Assembly (NCBI RefSeq): GCF_014836545.1 | Contig: NZ_JACSQS010000007.1 | Coordinates: forward strand, 62,001 to 126,000 | DNA: 64,000 nucleotides | Direction of reading: 5' to 3' | Source: Stenotrophomonas lacuserhaii | Lineage (GTDB): Bacteria; Pseudomonadota; Gammaproteobacteria; Xanthomonadales; Xanthomonadaceae | Shown here: in pieces, positions 17,403 to 26,548 of the stretch | Position numbering within the stretch: position 1 is the first letter of the stretch | Layout: each line of letters starts with the position of its first letter | Position numbers and translations under genes: made by a program | Notes under the pieces: generated by a model | Databases searched by the model: none | What the model was told of the DNA's origin: nothing | The model's input: only the letters and a program-made list of their open reading frames with translations

Positions 17403-18857
17403 ATGAAACATCGGAAACTACTGGCGTGTTTGCTCGCCGGTTCGATCGCCTTTACGGGCTTTGCCCACGCGGCATCCCCTCAGCAGGTTACGTACGACAT
17501 CACCGAGTCCTATGCGGCCGGTACCGTCGTGGTCTATCTGGACAAGGCCTATAAGGCCAAGTGGTGGGCCAATCCCGGCCAGTCGCCCGCCGAAGTCGAC
17601 ACCGCGGCCAACGCATAGGATTCCCCGTGGGAGCACACCGACGACATGTCCGAGCCGCCGGTTGAACCGCCGGTGCCGCCGGTCGAGCCCGAACTGCCGG
17701 GCGACAACGTGCTGCCGCCGGTCCATATCCCGCTGAGCCAGTTGCTCGATGAAGAAACCGCGCTCACGTCCGATCCGCTTATGGCCGAGGTCAAGCGCTC
17801 GATTGCTACGCGCGACAACGCTCTGGTGGCCAAGATTGAGCCGGGCGCCGCCGACAACCCGGAAAACGTCAAGCGGGTCGAATCGATCATCACGGCGGAA
17901 AAATGGGAATACATCTTCCCGCAGCGCGCCCCGGAATACACCTACACCGGCTTCCTGAAAGCGATCGGCAAGTTCAGCGCGTTCTGCGCCGAGTACAAGG
18001 ACGGTCGGGATTCCGACGCCATCTGCCGTAAGTCGCTGGCGACCATGTTTGCGCACTTTACGCAGGAAACCGGCGGCCACAACGGCGAGCAGGCGGGCGT
18101 GCCCGATTGGCGTCAGGGCCTGGTCTGGGTGCGTGAGATGGGCTGGACCGAAACCATGCGCAATGGGTACAACGGCGAATGTCTGCCGTCTACCTGGCAG
18201 GGTCAGGCGTGGCCTTGCGGGACGTTCATCGAAGATGGCGCGTTCAAGAGCTACTTCGGGCGCGGTGCCAAGCAGCTGTCGTATAACTACAACTACGGTC
18301 CGTTCTCCGACGCGATCTACGGTGATGTTCGCCCCTTGCTCGACCGTCCTGACCTGGTGGCCGATACCTGGCTGAACCTGGCCAGCGCCGTATTCTTCTA
18401 TGTGTACCCGCAGCCGCCCAAGCCGTCCATGCTCCATGTGATCGACGGTACCTGGCAGCCCAACGACCGCGATCTGGCCAATGGCCTGAAGCACGGTTTC
18501 GGCGTGACGACGCAGATCATCAACGGCGGCGTGGAATGCGGCGGCAGTGGTGAGAACGCGCAGTCGGTCAACCGTATTGCGTACTACCGCCAGTTTGCTC
18601 GCGAGCTCGGCGTGCCGATCGAGGAAAGCGAAGTGCTCGGTTGCGCCGGGATGAAGCAGTTCGACGAACAGGGTGCCGGTGCGTTGCCCATCTACTGGGA
18701 AATGGATTGGTCCTGGTCGGCCGGTACGGTCGGCGGCCTGAGCTACCAGTGCCAGCTAGTGGGCTACCAGACGGCGCATAACGCGTTTCGTCAGGGTGAC
18801 TACGCACAGTGCGTGCAGGCGAAGTTCCCGAACGTGATTATCGACAAAGATAAGTAA
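17403..18857 (+). pseudogene. GH19 chitinase with chitin-binding domain, interrupted by in-frame TAG
   Basis: From the ATG at 17403 there is a signal peptide (MKHRKLLACLLAGSIAFTGF, cleavage near AHA), then a CBM5/12-like chitin-binding segment (AGTVVVYLDKAYKAKWWANPGQ). TAG occurs at codon 72 (17616-17618), in the same frame as the rest: ...NA-TAG-DSPWEHTDD, a Pro/Glu-rich linker, and a GH19 domain. The catalytic Glu lies in AHFTQETGGH (codon 222), and YFGRGAKQLSYNYNYG is diagnostic. Read through, the product would be 484 residues. TAT or TAC (Tyr) is the likely original codon, one base away. Translation could only restart at ATG 17646, giving a leaderless 403-residue enzyme. Chitinases degrade chitin outside the cell. 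Confidence 0.85.
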
Positions 18858-18864
18858 GACCCCA

Positions 18865-18893
18865 GGTACTGCGCCGGTCGCCGGCGCAGTACC
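18865..18893. terminator. Hairpin after the chitinase gene
   Basis: A 13-bp perfect stem GGTACTGCGCCGG/CCGGCGCAGTACC with a 3-base loop begins 8 bases after the chitinase stop. It faces the converging gene at 18914, so it may serve both directions. Confidence 0.65.
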
Positions 18894-18913
18894 GCATGGT
18901 CGGCTTGCCCTAG

Positions 18914-19180
18914 TCAGGGCGAGGCGCGGCGCGGCCGGTAGTTGAGCTTGCCCAGGGATTGGGCAATACGTTCGGCCAACTGCACATCGTCCGGGTTGGC
19001 CTTCGGGTGGACGCAGATGGCATGGCACCGCGTCCGGTCGTACGAAACGACCATGGGCGGACAGTGTGCCCCATCGCTGGACAGCGGCGCGAGCGGTTTG
19101 AGTACGGACCGCGGTACCCACTGGCGATGAATGCGGCCGTGGTCAGGGCCACCGGCAAAAACACAGGTCCATTGGATCAT
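18914..19180 (-). CDS. Hypothetical 88-aa protein
   Basis: Start at 19180 is chosen because AAGGGGAAG precedes this ATG (an upstream ATG at 19213 would give 99 residues). It opens MIQWTCVFAGGPDHGRIHRQ, continues with SYDRTRCHAICVHP and ends in a helix (LAERIAQSLGKLNY). No signal peptide or known domain is recognised. It converges with the chitinase and diverges from the regulators at 19422. Confidence 0.6.
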   Translation of the reverse strand: MIQWTCVFAGGPDHGRIHRQWVPRSVLKPLAPLSSDGAHCPPMVVSYDRTRCHAICVHPKANPDDVQLAERIAQSLGKLNYRPRRASP

Positions 19181-19421
19181 GAATGGCTTCCCCTTCTGCT
19201 TGCGCGTTCCCACCCCCTTGTGGTGAACGTCGCTTCAACGCCGCACCTCGTCCTTCCCCGGAGCCTCAGGGCAAGGTGCGATAGTGCACCGGCGTTGGTT
19301 TGACCCTAGTACGGCGGGTGAAGAGCGAACGTGGCAATATCCTCAAATCGAGGCGCGGTGAGCGCGAGCTCGTGATGGGCATGAGGTACTTCGGGACTTG
19401 GCTGACGACGGTGAGGTTCGC

Positions 19422-20084
19422 ATGGCATTTCGGCACGACATTTACACGGCGGACGATCACGAGGCGGTGCGTGGCGGCGTTGCCGCAGCGCTGGCATCCA
19501 GCGAGTTCGTGGTGACTGGCGAGGGCGCTACCAGCGACGAAGTGCTGGCCCTGCTGGCCACGGCGGTGCCCGATGCGCTGGTAACGGATTTCGCCATGCC
19601 TGGCGTGCGCTTCGAGGACGGCCTGGACTACCTGGAGTACGTGACCACGACGTACCCCACGCTCCCCGTCGTGGTCTTGACCATGATCCGGCGGCCGGTG
19701 GTATTGCAGGCGATGCGCGATTGCGGCGTGCGCGCGCTGGTCGACAAGAGCGAGCCCCTTCGCGTGCTGCCGGGCGCGCTGCGACGGGCCGTCGCCGGGG
19801 ACACGTTTATTTCGGAGACCTTCGCCAGCCTGGTCGATACCCTCCATGTCCGGGTGCCCAAGGGCGCCATCATCAAGAGCGCGAAATTAAGCCCGAGCGA
19901 GCGAGCGGTGCTGAAGCTGCTCGGCGAAGGGCGTAACCTTCGTGAGGTGGCCGATGCGCTGGAGCGCTCCTTCAGTACCGTCAGTACGCTCAAACAACGC
20001 GCGATGGCCAAAGTGGGTCTGACCAACAACAGCGACTTGCACGACTACATTCGTCATCTGGACGACACGGCGGGGGATGCCTGA
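19422..20084 (+). CDS. RcsB-like LuxR-family response regulator 1
   Basis: 220 residues. Receiver domain with acidic pair DD (residues 11-12), phospho-acceptor D56 in LVTDFAMPG and Lys in VDKSEP; C-terminal LuxR-type HTH (LSPSERAVLKLLGEGRNL, then VSTLKQRAMAKVGL). The DFAMPG block, the DG-L-Y-YP spacing and the variant HTH resemble RcsB rather than NarL. Start 19422 is preferred over 19398 for its nearby GGTGAGG. The next regulator begins on its stop codon (20084), so the two are made together. The likely input is the BvgS-type kinase at 21033-25088. Confidence 0.9.
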   Translation: MAFRHDIYTADDHEAVRGGVAAALASSEFVVTGEGATSDEVLALLATAVPDALVTDFAMPGVRFEDGLDYLEYVTTTYPTLPVVVLTMIRRPVVLQAMRDCGVRALVDKSEPLRVLPGALRRAVAGDTFISETFASLVDTLHVRVPKGAIIKSAKLSPSERAVLKLLGEGRNLREVADALERSFSTVSTLKQRAMAKVGLTNNSDLHDYIRHLDDTAGDA

Positions 20085-20719
20085 TGATCCGCATCGTGCT
20101 GGCCGATGATCACCCCGCGATGCGGGTCGGCATGGCGATCATGCTCGAGCGTGGCGGAGACGTGACCGTGGTGGCCCAGGCGGCGACGCCGGGCGAGCTT
20201 TTCGCGCACTTGTCGACGGTTGAGTGGGATATCGTGATCACGGATTTCGCCATGCCCGACGACGCGGTGGCCGACGGGCTGAACATGCTCAGCCGTATCC
20301 GGCGCCTATATCCGAACCGCATTGTCATCGTGATGACGATGATCGCGAACCCGGTCGCACTGCGCGCAATCGCCGCGCAGGGATGTCAGGGGATGTGCGA
20401 CAAGGCCGCGCCGCTGGCGGAGATGGTGGAGGCGGTGCGGCAGACCGTGGCCGGTGGCTGGTACCGCAGTGCCGGTATCGTAGCGGCGCTTGAAGCCGCC
20501 GATGCCATGAACGTCGATGCGCCGGGAAGCCAGCTGACACCCAAGGAGATCGATGTCGTGCGGATGATTGCCGAAGGGATGACGCTGGGCGAGATTGCCG
20601 ACCGCCTTCACCGAAGCAATAAGACGGTGAGCCGTCAAAAGCGCGATGCCATGAAACGGTTGGCGATTCAATCCGATGAGGAACTGATCGACTACGCCCG
20701 GCGTACCGGGTTGGCATGA
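20084..20719 (+). CDS. RcsB-like LuxR-family response regulator 2
   Basis: 211 residues. Receiver with DDH, D54 in VITDFAMPD and Lys in CDKAAP; HTH with LTPKEIDVVRMIAEGMTLGE and NKTVSRQKRDAMKRL, close in pattern to the RcsB HTH (KTISSQKKSAM). Its ATG shares the A of the previous TGA, indicating tight coupling with regulator 1. Two RcsB-like regulators in tandem could form hetero- as well as homodimers, as RcsB is known to do with partners. Candidate targets are the fimbrial operon at 25947 and the chitinase. Confidence 0.9.
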   Translation: MIRIVLADDHPAMRVGMAIMLERGGDVTVVAQAATPGELFAHLSTVEWDIVITDFAMPDDAVADGLNMLSRIRRLYPNRIVIVMTMIANPVALRAIAAQGCQGMCDKAAPLAEMVEAVRQTVAGGWYRSAGIVAALEAADAMNVDAPGSQLTPKEIDVVRMIAEGMTLGEIADRLHRSNKTVSRQKRDAMKRLAIQSDEELIDYARRTGLA

Positions 20720-20726
20720 CGTTGCA

Positions 20727-20975
20727 TTACGGAAACACCTCGCGGGCAAACCCTTCATGCGATTCGTCGGTGGCGCGCATGACGGGGACCGTGACGGCCA
20801 ACCAGCCTTCGGTGAAGGCCACCAGATCCCGGGCGCCGCGCGTGTCGGGCGCGGCAGTGGCAAAGTTGGACAGCGCCTGGTTGAAATGCAACGGATCCGG
20901 GTGCGTGGCGATCAACGCACGGATAATGAGTTCCAGCGAGCTGTCGCGTCCGGCAAGGAAAGATAAGTCGGTCAT
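20727..20975 (-). CDS. Small protein of kinase-associated family, member B (82 aa)
   Basis: 82 residues from the ATG at 20975. It begins MTDLS like MNDLS of the protein at 16823, and its LELIIRALIATHPDP aligns with YGLRAVIAAHPDP there, but the N-terminal ERCE helix is missing. It lies between regulator 2 (convergent) and the kinase (divergent, about 60 bases away). An in-frame ATG at 20990 is an alternative start. No known domain. Confidence 0.6.
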   Translation of the reverse strand: MTDLSFLAGRDSSLELIIRALIATHPDPLHFNQALSNFATAAPDTRGARDLVAFTEGWLAVTVPVMRATDESHEGFAREVFP

Positions 20976-21032
20976 CTGCGCCATCCGCATTCCATGAGAA
21001 GTGTAGTGTGCCTACTGCGCGAGGCTCCAAGC

Positions 21033-24000
21033 ATGGCTATTTCCTCAATCGCATGGGGCCGGCATCGCGGGTACGCATCGCTTAGGTCGTGGATGTTCGC
21101 TGGGGCGTGTGCGGTAAACGCAATGCACCGCCTGCGTCCGGGCAACGGATCACCGCGGACGGCGCAGCACTCGCCTTTCTGGGCGCGTGTGCTACTTGCA
21201 TGGGCGTTGGTCATGAACGGTGTCCCATCGATCGCCGCGCCGACCGTGAGCGGTGCGGCGGTCGCGCCGGCGGTGTCGCGCCCTGTCCAGGTCGGCGTTT
21301 TCGCCAACGGCTGGCCGCCCTTCGAGATCGTGAACGGCAAATCCGTCAGTGGCTTGTCGTGGGACTACCTGACGCGGGCGTTGCACGCGCGGGGTCTGGC
21401 AAGCGAGGTCGTGCTGTATCCGACCTGGCCGGACCTGTATGCCGCGATGTGCCGCGGTGAGGTCGATGTCGTGATGAGCATCGCCCCGACCGAAGATCGC
21501 CGCGCCTGCATGGTTTACTCGCAATCGTACTTTGAGGCGCTGCCGGTCATCGTGGCGCGCCAGTCCTCGGCGATTCGCGATCACGCGGACCTGGCACATG
21601 CCCGCATCGCGGCGGTCGAGGCCTTTGCCCTGACGCCGGTGCTGCCGACCATCTATCCGCAAGCCACCATGGTCGACGTACCGTCCAGCCAGGCGGCCAT
21701 GGAAGCGGTGCGCGACGGACACGCCGATGCCTTCGTCACCAACGCGTACACCGCCCGTGCCCTGATCGCGCACATGGCCGCCGGTGATTTGCATGTGGTG
21801 GGTGCCACCGCCCTGCCGTTCGACACCTTACGGTTCGGCGTGAGCCATAACGCCGCGTGGCTGGCACCGGCGCTCGATGAGGGGCTCGCGGGTCTGACCG
21901 GCGATGACCATGCGTGGTTGCGGGAGCGTTGGTTGGGGCGGACGGGGGACTCGGCGCACTGGACCGTCCCGCGGTCCACCGAGGAGGAGGCGGCGCTGCG
22001 CGCCTCGCCCATGCTCCGGGTGGGCTACGACCCGGGTGCCGAGCCCTTAAGCTTCACCGATCACTACGGGCAAGCGGCGGGCCTGGCACCGGACGTCTTG
22101 CGCACCGTGGGGCGCGTGCTGGGTCTGCGACTGCAGTTCACCCCGGTCGCCGATGCCGCGCTTGCGCTCCGCCAGGCGCGGGCGGGCATGCTCGACCTGA
22201 TCATTGGCGCGCCCGTCGTGGCCCATGACCTGCCAGGTTCCGCGTCGACCCTGCCGATCATTCGGGTGCCGCTGGTCGCCGTCATGCGGCGGGATGAGCC
22301 GGTGGTGGGCGATGTCAGCGCGCTGCGGGGCCGCCGCGTCGCGGTCGGCCGCTACGCCACCACGATCCTCGAGGGATTGAGTCAGGAGGTGGGCGCGACG
22401 GTCGACCGCGTGGAGACGCCGGCACAGGGGCTAGCGGCGGTAGCCGACGGGAGCCTGGATGCGTACATCGCCAATCTGGCGGTGGTGGATCCGTTCCTGC
22501 AGCACCAGTATTCGGGGGTGCTCAAAGTCGCGGCGGCGCCCCGTCAGGAAGCGGACGTGACCTTCCTGGTGGCGCCACGGGCCGTATGGCTCGTGCCCCT
22601 GCTCAATCGCGCGCTGGAGAACATGCCCACCGACGTCGAGGCGCGGCTTCGCGCGACTTGGATCCAGCATGCGTACAGCACCTCGGTACCCCTCGGCGAA
22701 CTGGTACGGCGGTTCGGACTGCCCGTGCTGGTACTCGTGCTTCTGCTCGGCGGGGTGATCGTCGCTTACGTGCGGTTGCGCCGCGAAGTGCGCCGGCGGC
22801 AGGTCGCCGAAGCGGTCACGGACGAAACGCGACAGCGCTTCACGGAAGTAACCGACACGTTGCCCGCCGTGGTGTTCCAGCTCATCCGTTATCGGGATGG
22901 CCGTCGGGTGTTCACGATGGTGGCGGGCCAAGCCGAGCCTTTGTTTGACCTTAGTAGCGCGCAGATCGTGGCCGACGAGCACGCGGCGTTTGCCAAAGTA
23001 CTGCCGGACGACCGGACGATGATCACGGCCGCCGTCGACGCGTCGTCGGCGACCATGACGCCCATGCAGGTGGAATTTCGGGTGCAGCTTGCGGCAGGTA
23101 TTCGCTGGATTCGCTCGTCGGCGACACCGTTGAGCCGCACCGATGGGGAGACCACGTGGAGCGGGTACTGGATCGACATTACCGATCTGGTGGATCAGGC
23201 GGCGGCGCTGGAGCAGGCCCGGGCTGCCGCGGAAGTTGCGGCATCGGCGAAGGGGCGGTTCCTGGCCACGATGAGCCATGAAATCCGCACGCCGATGAAC
23301 GGCGTCACGGGCATGCTCGAATTGCTGGGCCATACCCCGTTGAATGCCGAGCAAGCGCACTTGCTCGCTGTGGTCGACGACTCGGCGAGCAGCCTTCAAC
23401 GCATCCTGGACGACGTGCTCGACTTCACCCAGTTGGACGAAGGTCGCATCGCCCTGGAACTGCTCCCCACCGACCTTCCGGATCTCATCGACCGTACGGT
23501 CGGTGGCCTGCTGGCGGACGCGGCGAGCAAAGGCCTTCAGGTGAATATCGCCATCGACGCCGCCGTAGCGGGCTTGCACCGTACCGATCCGACGCGCGTC
23601 CGGCAGATCCTGTCGAACCTCCTCAGCAACGCCATCAAATTCACCCACGCAGGTTCGATTACCGTCGCGCTACATGCCGAGGCCATCGATCGCGAGGGGC
23701 ACCAGGTGATCGCGCTGGCCGTGACCGATACCGGCATGGGCATCGCCGATGACCGTCAGTCGCGTTTGTTCGCCGCATTCACGCAGGCCGACCCATCCAT
23801 CCACCGCCAGTTTGGCGGCAGTGGCCTGGGTTTGGCCATCTGCCAGCGGTTGGCAACGCTGATGGGCGGCGCGTTAACGCTCGACAGTCGCGTGGGGCAG
23901 GGAACGACGGTCACGTTGAGCTTGCGATGCGCAGTCGATGGTTCGCCCCTCGCGAGCGAGTTCGCCGGAGTGCTCGTGGCCTGCCCGGAGGTGCCCTCGC

Positions 24001-25088
24001 CGGCGGTCGCGGCAGTGATGGGCGCGCTTGGGCGCATGGGCCTGTCGTGCGTGACCTCAGCGGTGGCCGGTGCGGGGGTGCAGATCGACGATGACGCTTC
24101 GTCCGAGGACGCCGGCCTGCCTCGGCTTAACGTGACGACACGCCTGTTGACCTCAGGTTACGAGGCGGACGGCAACGCCGTTACCGTGTCGGCCCATCCG
24201 GTCAGTCCGCGCGCGCTGCAGCTCGCCCTGCAATTGTTGCTTCCTCAGCGGGCGGCGGCGGACGCGGTTACGGGCGTGCCGACGCTGGTCTCCCGCGCCG
24301 TGGCTCAGGGTTGGGCAGCCGACGTGCTGGTGGTCGAAGATCATGTGGTGAACCGCGAACTGATCGGTCGCCAGCTTGCGGCGCTCGGCTTGACCTACTG
24401 CATCGTCGACGATGGGCCGGAGGCACTCACGCAGCTGACGGCGACCTCCTTTGGGGTGGTGATCACCGACCTGTTCCTGACCACACTCAATGGCGATGCC
24501 TGGGCGCGACAGTGGCGCGCCCAGGAGGCGACCGATCGACGTGCGCGCGTGCCGATCATGCTGTTGTCGGCGACCGTGGGCACCGATGCGGCGGACGACG
24601 CCGGGATCTTTGATCTTCGGCTGAGTAAGCCCATGCGATTGCCCGCCTTGTATCAGGCGCTTCACCCGTACTTTGACGCAGGTGCTCCCATGCCGGGCGG
24701 CGGGTCGCCGTCGACCTTGGCGCAGCGGCCCGAACCGACGGAGGGCTTCACCGGTCAGGTGAACCTGGCCTCGGCCATGGAAGACTTTGGTGATCGCGCC
24801 ACGGCCCTTCACGTGCTTAGCCTGGTCGTGTCCGCGGCTCGAAAGGACAGACCAACCGACGGCGAGCGTTGGGATCGTCGCACGACAGCCGCCTGGATCC
24901 ATCGAACGATCGGCGCCCTGGCGATGTTCGACCGGGGTGCTCTGGTGGCCTTGGGGCGCCAGGTCGAGGCGACGCTTCAGGAGGGGGCGGATCCATCGGT
25001 GTCCGCCGCGGCCGTGGAACGATTCACCCAGGCGTTGGCGACATGGATCGATGAGGCGCAAGGCTTGATCGACGCCCCGGCGCCGTAA
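21033..25088 (+). CDS. BvgS-type hybrid sensor histidine kinase 1
   Basis: About 1351 residues from ATG 21033 (GCGAGG upstream; 20994 and 21123 are alternatives). Order: signal segment, two periplasmic Venus-flytrap SBP_bac_3 domains (first with VGVFANGWPPFEIVNG, second from LRVGYDPGAEPLSF), one transmembrane helix (VLVLVLLLGGVIVAYV), a PAS domain, HisKA with SHEIRTPMNG (His about residue 749), HATPase with NLLSNAIKFT, DTGMGIADD and GSGLGLAIC, a receiver (Asp about 1146 in ITDLFL) and a C-terminal Hpt with WIHRTIGA. This is the BvgS/EvgS phosphorelay layout, passing phosphate His-Asp-His to a separate regulator. The two RcsB-like regulators just upstream are the expected partners. The ligand is unknown. 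Confidence 0.93.
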   Translation: MAISSIAWGRHRGYASLRSWMFAGACAVNAMHRLRPGNGSPRTAQHSPFWARVLLAWALVMNGVPSIAAPTVSGAAVAPAVSRPVQVGVFANGWPPFEIVNGKSVSGLSWDYLTRALHARGLASEVVLYPTWPDLYAAMCRGEVDVVMSIAPTEDRRACMVYSQSYFEALPVIVARQSSAIRDHADLAHARIAAVEAFALTPVLPTIYPQATMVDVPSSQAAMEAVRDGHADAFVTNAYTARALIAHMAAGDLHVVGATALPFDTLRFGVSHNAAWLAPALDEGLAGLTGDDHAWLRERWLGRTGDSAHWTVPRSTEEEAALRASPMLRVGYDPGAEPLSFTDHYGQAAGLAPDVLRTVGRVLGLRLQFTPVADAALALRQARAGMLDLIIGAPVVAHDLPGSASTLPIIRVPLVAVMRRDEPVVGDVSALRGRRVAVGRYATTILEGLSQEVGATVDRVETPAQGLAAVADGSLDAYIANLAVVDPFLQHQYSGVLKVAAAPRQEADVTFLVAPRAVWLVPLLNRALENMPTDVEARLRATWIQHAYSTSVPLGELVRRFGLPVLVLVLLLGGVIVAYVRLRREVRRRQVAEAVTDETRQRFTEVTDTLPAVVFQLIRYRDGRRVFTMVAGQAEPLFDLSSAQIVADEHAAFAKVLPDDRTMITAAVDASSATMTPMQVEFRVQLAAGIRWIRSSATPLSRTDGETTWSGYWIDITDLVDQAAALEQARAAAEVAASAKGRFLATMSHEIRTPMNGVTGMLELLGHTPLNAEQAHLLAVVDDSASSLQRILDDVLDFTQLDEGRIALELLPTDLPDLIDRTVGGLLADAASKGLQVNIAIDAAVAGLHRTDPTRVRQILSNLLSNAIKFTHAGSITVALHAEAIDREGHQVIALAVTDTGMGIADDRQSRLFAAFTQADPSIHRQFGGSGLGLAICQRLATLMGGALTLDSRVGQGTTVTLSLRCAVDGSPLASEFAGVLVACPEVPSPAVAAVMGALGRMGLSCVTSAVAGAGVQIDDDASSEDAGLPRLNVTTRLLTSGYEADGNAVTVSAHPVSPRALQLALQLLLPQRAAADAVTGVPTLVSRAVAQGWAADVLVVEDHVVNRELIGRQLAALGLTYCIVDDGPEALTQLTATSFGVVITDLFLTTLNGDAWARQWRAQEATDRRARVPIMLLSATVGTDAADDAGIFDLRLSKPMRLPALYQALHPYFDAGAPMPGGGSPSTLAQRPEPTEGFTGQVNLASAMEDFGDRATALHVLSLVVSAARKDRPTDGERWDRRTTAAWIHRTIGALAMFDRGALVALGRQVEATLQEGADPSVSAAAVERFTQALATWIDEAQGLIDAPAP

Positions 25089-25203
25089 CCGCCATACACG
25101 CGGGACGTTTGAGGAAATAGCTACGGACGCTCAGGCTGGGTATCCGTATCGTTACCGGATCGGCGGGATCTTCCCCCTGTAGAACGCCGATACCCAACGG
25201 ACT

Positions 25204-25536
25204 GTGGCCAAGGATGGCCAACTCGCTTCGTCGTCCCACCGTTGGGTCATGGAGCACGTCTCTCGCCGCGCTGCGCGGCCCACTGCATCGATCGACCTCA
25301 CGCTCTCCAGATGTGTGCAGGACGGCGTGTGCCTGAAGGATGTCGTATGCCTAGCCACTTCGCTCAACATTGGCGATATCGCCGAGCGCGAGTTCGATTC
25401 ACGCATTGACGCCATCCTCTACGCTGCACGGCGCGCCCACAAACTGCAGATGGCCGGGCGCACCGTCGCGGTGAGTCTGGAAGGTGCCGATGGCCGGTGG
25501 CGAGCGTTTAATTCGTCACTCCAACCCATGCCCTGA
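25204..25536 (+). CDS. Hypothetical protein with terminator behind it
   Basis: A GTG-started frame of 110 codons (ATG at 25249 would give 95). The second half, DIAEREFDSRIDAILYAARR and then TVAVSLEGADGRWRAF, looks protein-like; the first half is less convincing and no strong ribosome site is seen. A clear terminator at 25543-25575 directly follows. No family recognised. Confidence 0.4.
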   Translation: MAKDGQLASSSHRWVMEHVSRRAARPTASIDLTLSRCVQDGVCLKDVVCLATSLNIGDIAEREFDSRIDAILYAARRAHKLQMAGRTVAVSLEGADGRWRAFNSSLQPMP

Positions 25537-25542
25537 CACATC

Positions 25543-25575
25543 CACAAGGCCTCTCACGAGGCCTTTGTGCTTTTT
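25543..25575 (+). terminator. Rho-independent terminator
   Basis: CACAAGGCCTC and GAGGCCTTTGTG form a near-perfect stem followed by CTTTTT. It isolates the kinase region from the fimbrial operon. Confidence 0.8.
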
Positions 25576-25946
25576 GGCGAACCGTGGGGCTGTGGCCGAG
25601 AGGCAACCCGAGGACAAGATCGACGGGCCGCGACGTGCGTGTAGGTGAGGGCCTACACGGTGTCGGCGTCATTTGAGCCGATAACTACATCGCGGCTCTC
25701 GGTGGACCCGTATCGTGTCATTCAAGAGGTTCGCATCCCCTGAGGGAGACGAGCCAGCCGTCCGGAATGTCCGGCGAGCTGCACATGCCAGGGTGGCAGT
25801 GCTCGGAGACCACCCTGATGCAGGGCCGGTCGCGTCGAGGGTGATTCGCCCATCGACATTCAATCGCAGGTGTAGGGTCCCGCGCGACGCGCAGGGGGCG
25901 ACGTACACCGCATGCCAATCAGACCGTTTTATTTCAAGGACCGCAC
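25576..25946. other. Upstream region of the fimbrial operon
   Basis: 371 bases without a supported gene. It must contain the promoter and control sites of the pilin gene and would be the place to look for binding sites of the RcsB-like regulators. I cannot point to a specific operator. Confidence 0.5.
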
Positions 25947-26489
25947 ATGAACCTTTCTACCCTGCGTCTTGCCTTTGCGGGCACCGCACTCGTGGCCTCG
26001 ATGGCCGCCAGCGCCGCCGACGGCACCATCACCTTCACCGGCGACATCACCGCCACCACTTGCATCGTGGGCCCGGGCACCGGCGCCGAGGGCGCGGCGA
26101 AAGCCATCGAAATCAAGTTGCCCGAGCTGGCAACGTCCGCTCTGGGTACCGACGGTGCCACCAACGGCGATACCGATTTCAGCCTGAAGCTGGATGGCGG
26201 CGCGGATTGCGTCGGTCAGTCGGGCAAGCTCGGCAAGATGGCGTTCTCCGGCGCCAACATCAACCCGACGACGGGTCGCCTGACCAACACCGGCACGGCC
26301 GCCAACGTCGAAGTAGAGCTGGTGTCGGCCGGTACGCCGCTGCACCTGGCCAACGACAAGATCGATTTTGCCGTCAATGCCACGGGTGACAACGAGTTCC
26401 CGATGACCGCCCGCTACCGCGCTTCGGGCGGTGCGGCCGGGCAGGGCGACGTGTCCACGACCGTTGAGTACACCCTTTCGTACAACTGA
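25947..26489 (+). CDS. Type 1-like major fimbrial subunit
   Basis: 180 residues with a signal peptide (LRLAFAGTALVASMAASA), a mature N-terminus starting DGTITFTGDITATTC, a second Cys (GADCVG) to form the pilin disulphide, and a C-terminal strand ending EYTLSYN with the penultimate Tyr needed for chaperone binding. Chaperone-usher pilins polymerise outside by donor-strand exchange. It is the first gene of the operon and is followed by a stem-loop that would favour excess pilin. Confidence 0.92.
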   Translation: MNLSTLRLAFAGTALVASMAASAADGTITFTGDITATTCIVGPGTGAEGAAKAIEIKLPELATSALGTDGATNGDTDFSLKLDGGADCVGQSGKLGKMAFSGANINPTTGRLTNTGTAANVEVELVSAGTPLHLANDKIDFAVNATGDNEFPMTARYRASGGAAGQGDVSTTVEYTLSYN

Positions 26490-26497
26490 TGCACGCA

Positions 26498-26523
26498 CCT
26501 CGGCCGGGATGTCCCGGTCGAGG
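26498..26523 (+). promoter_or_regulatory. Stem-loop between pilin and chaperone genes
   Basis: A 12-bp stem (one G-U pair) with a 2-base loop, followed by TTTCCTTTC, lies 9 bases after the pilin stop. Such a partial terminator or RNA-stabilising stem commonly raises the pilin level relative to downstream assembly genes. Confidence 0.6.
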
Positions 26524-26548
26524 TTTCCTTTCACTTGAGGTGGTTGCC

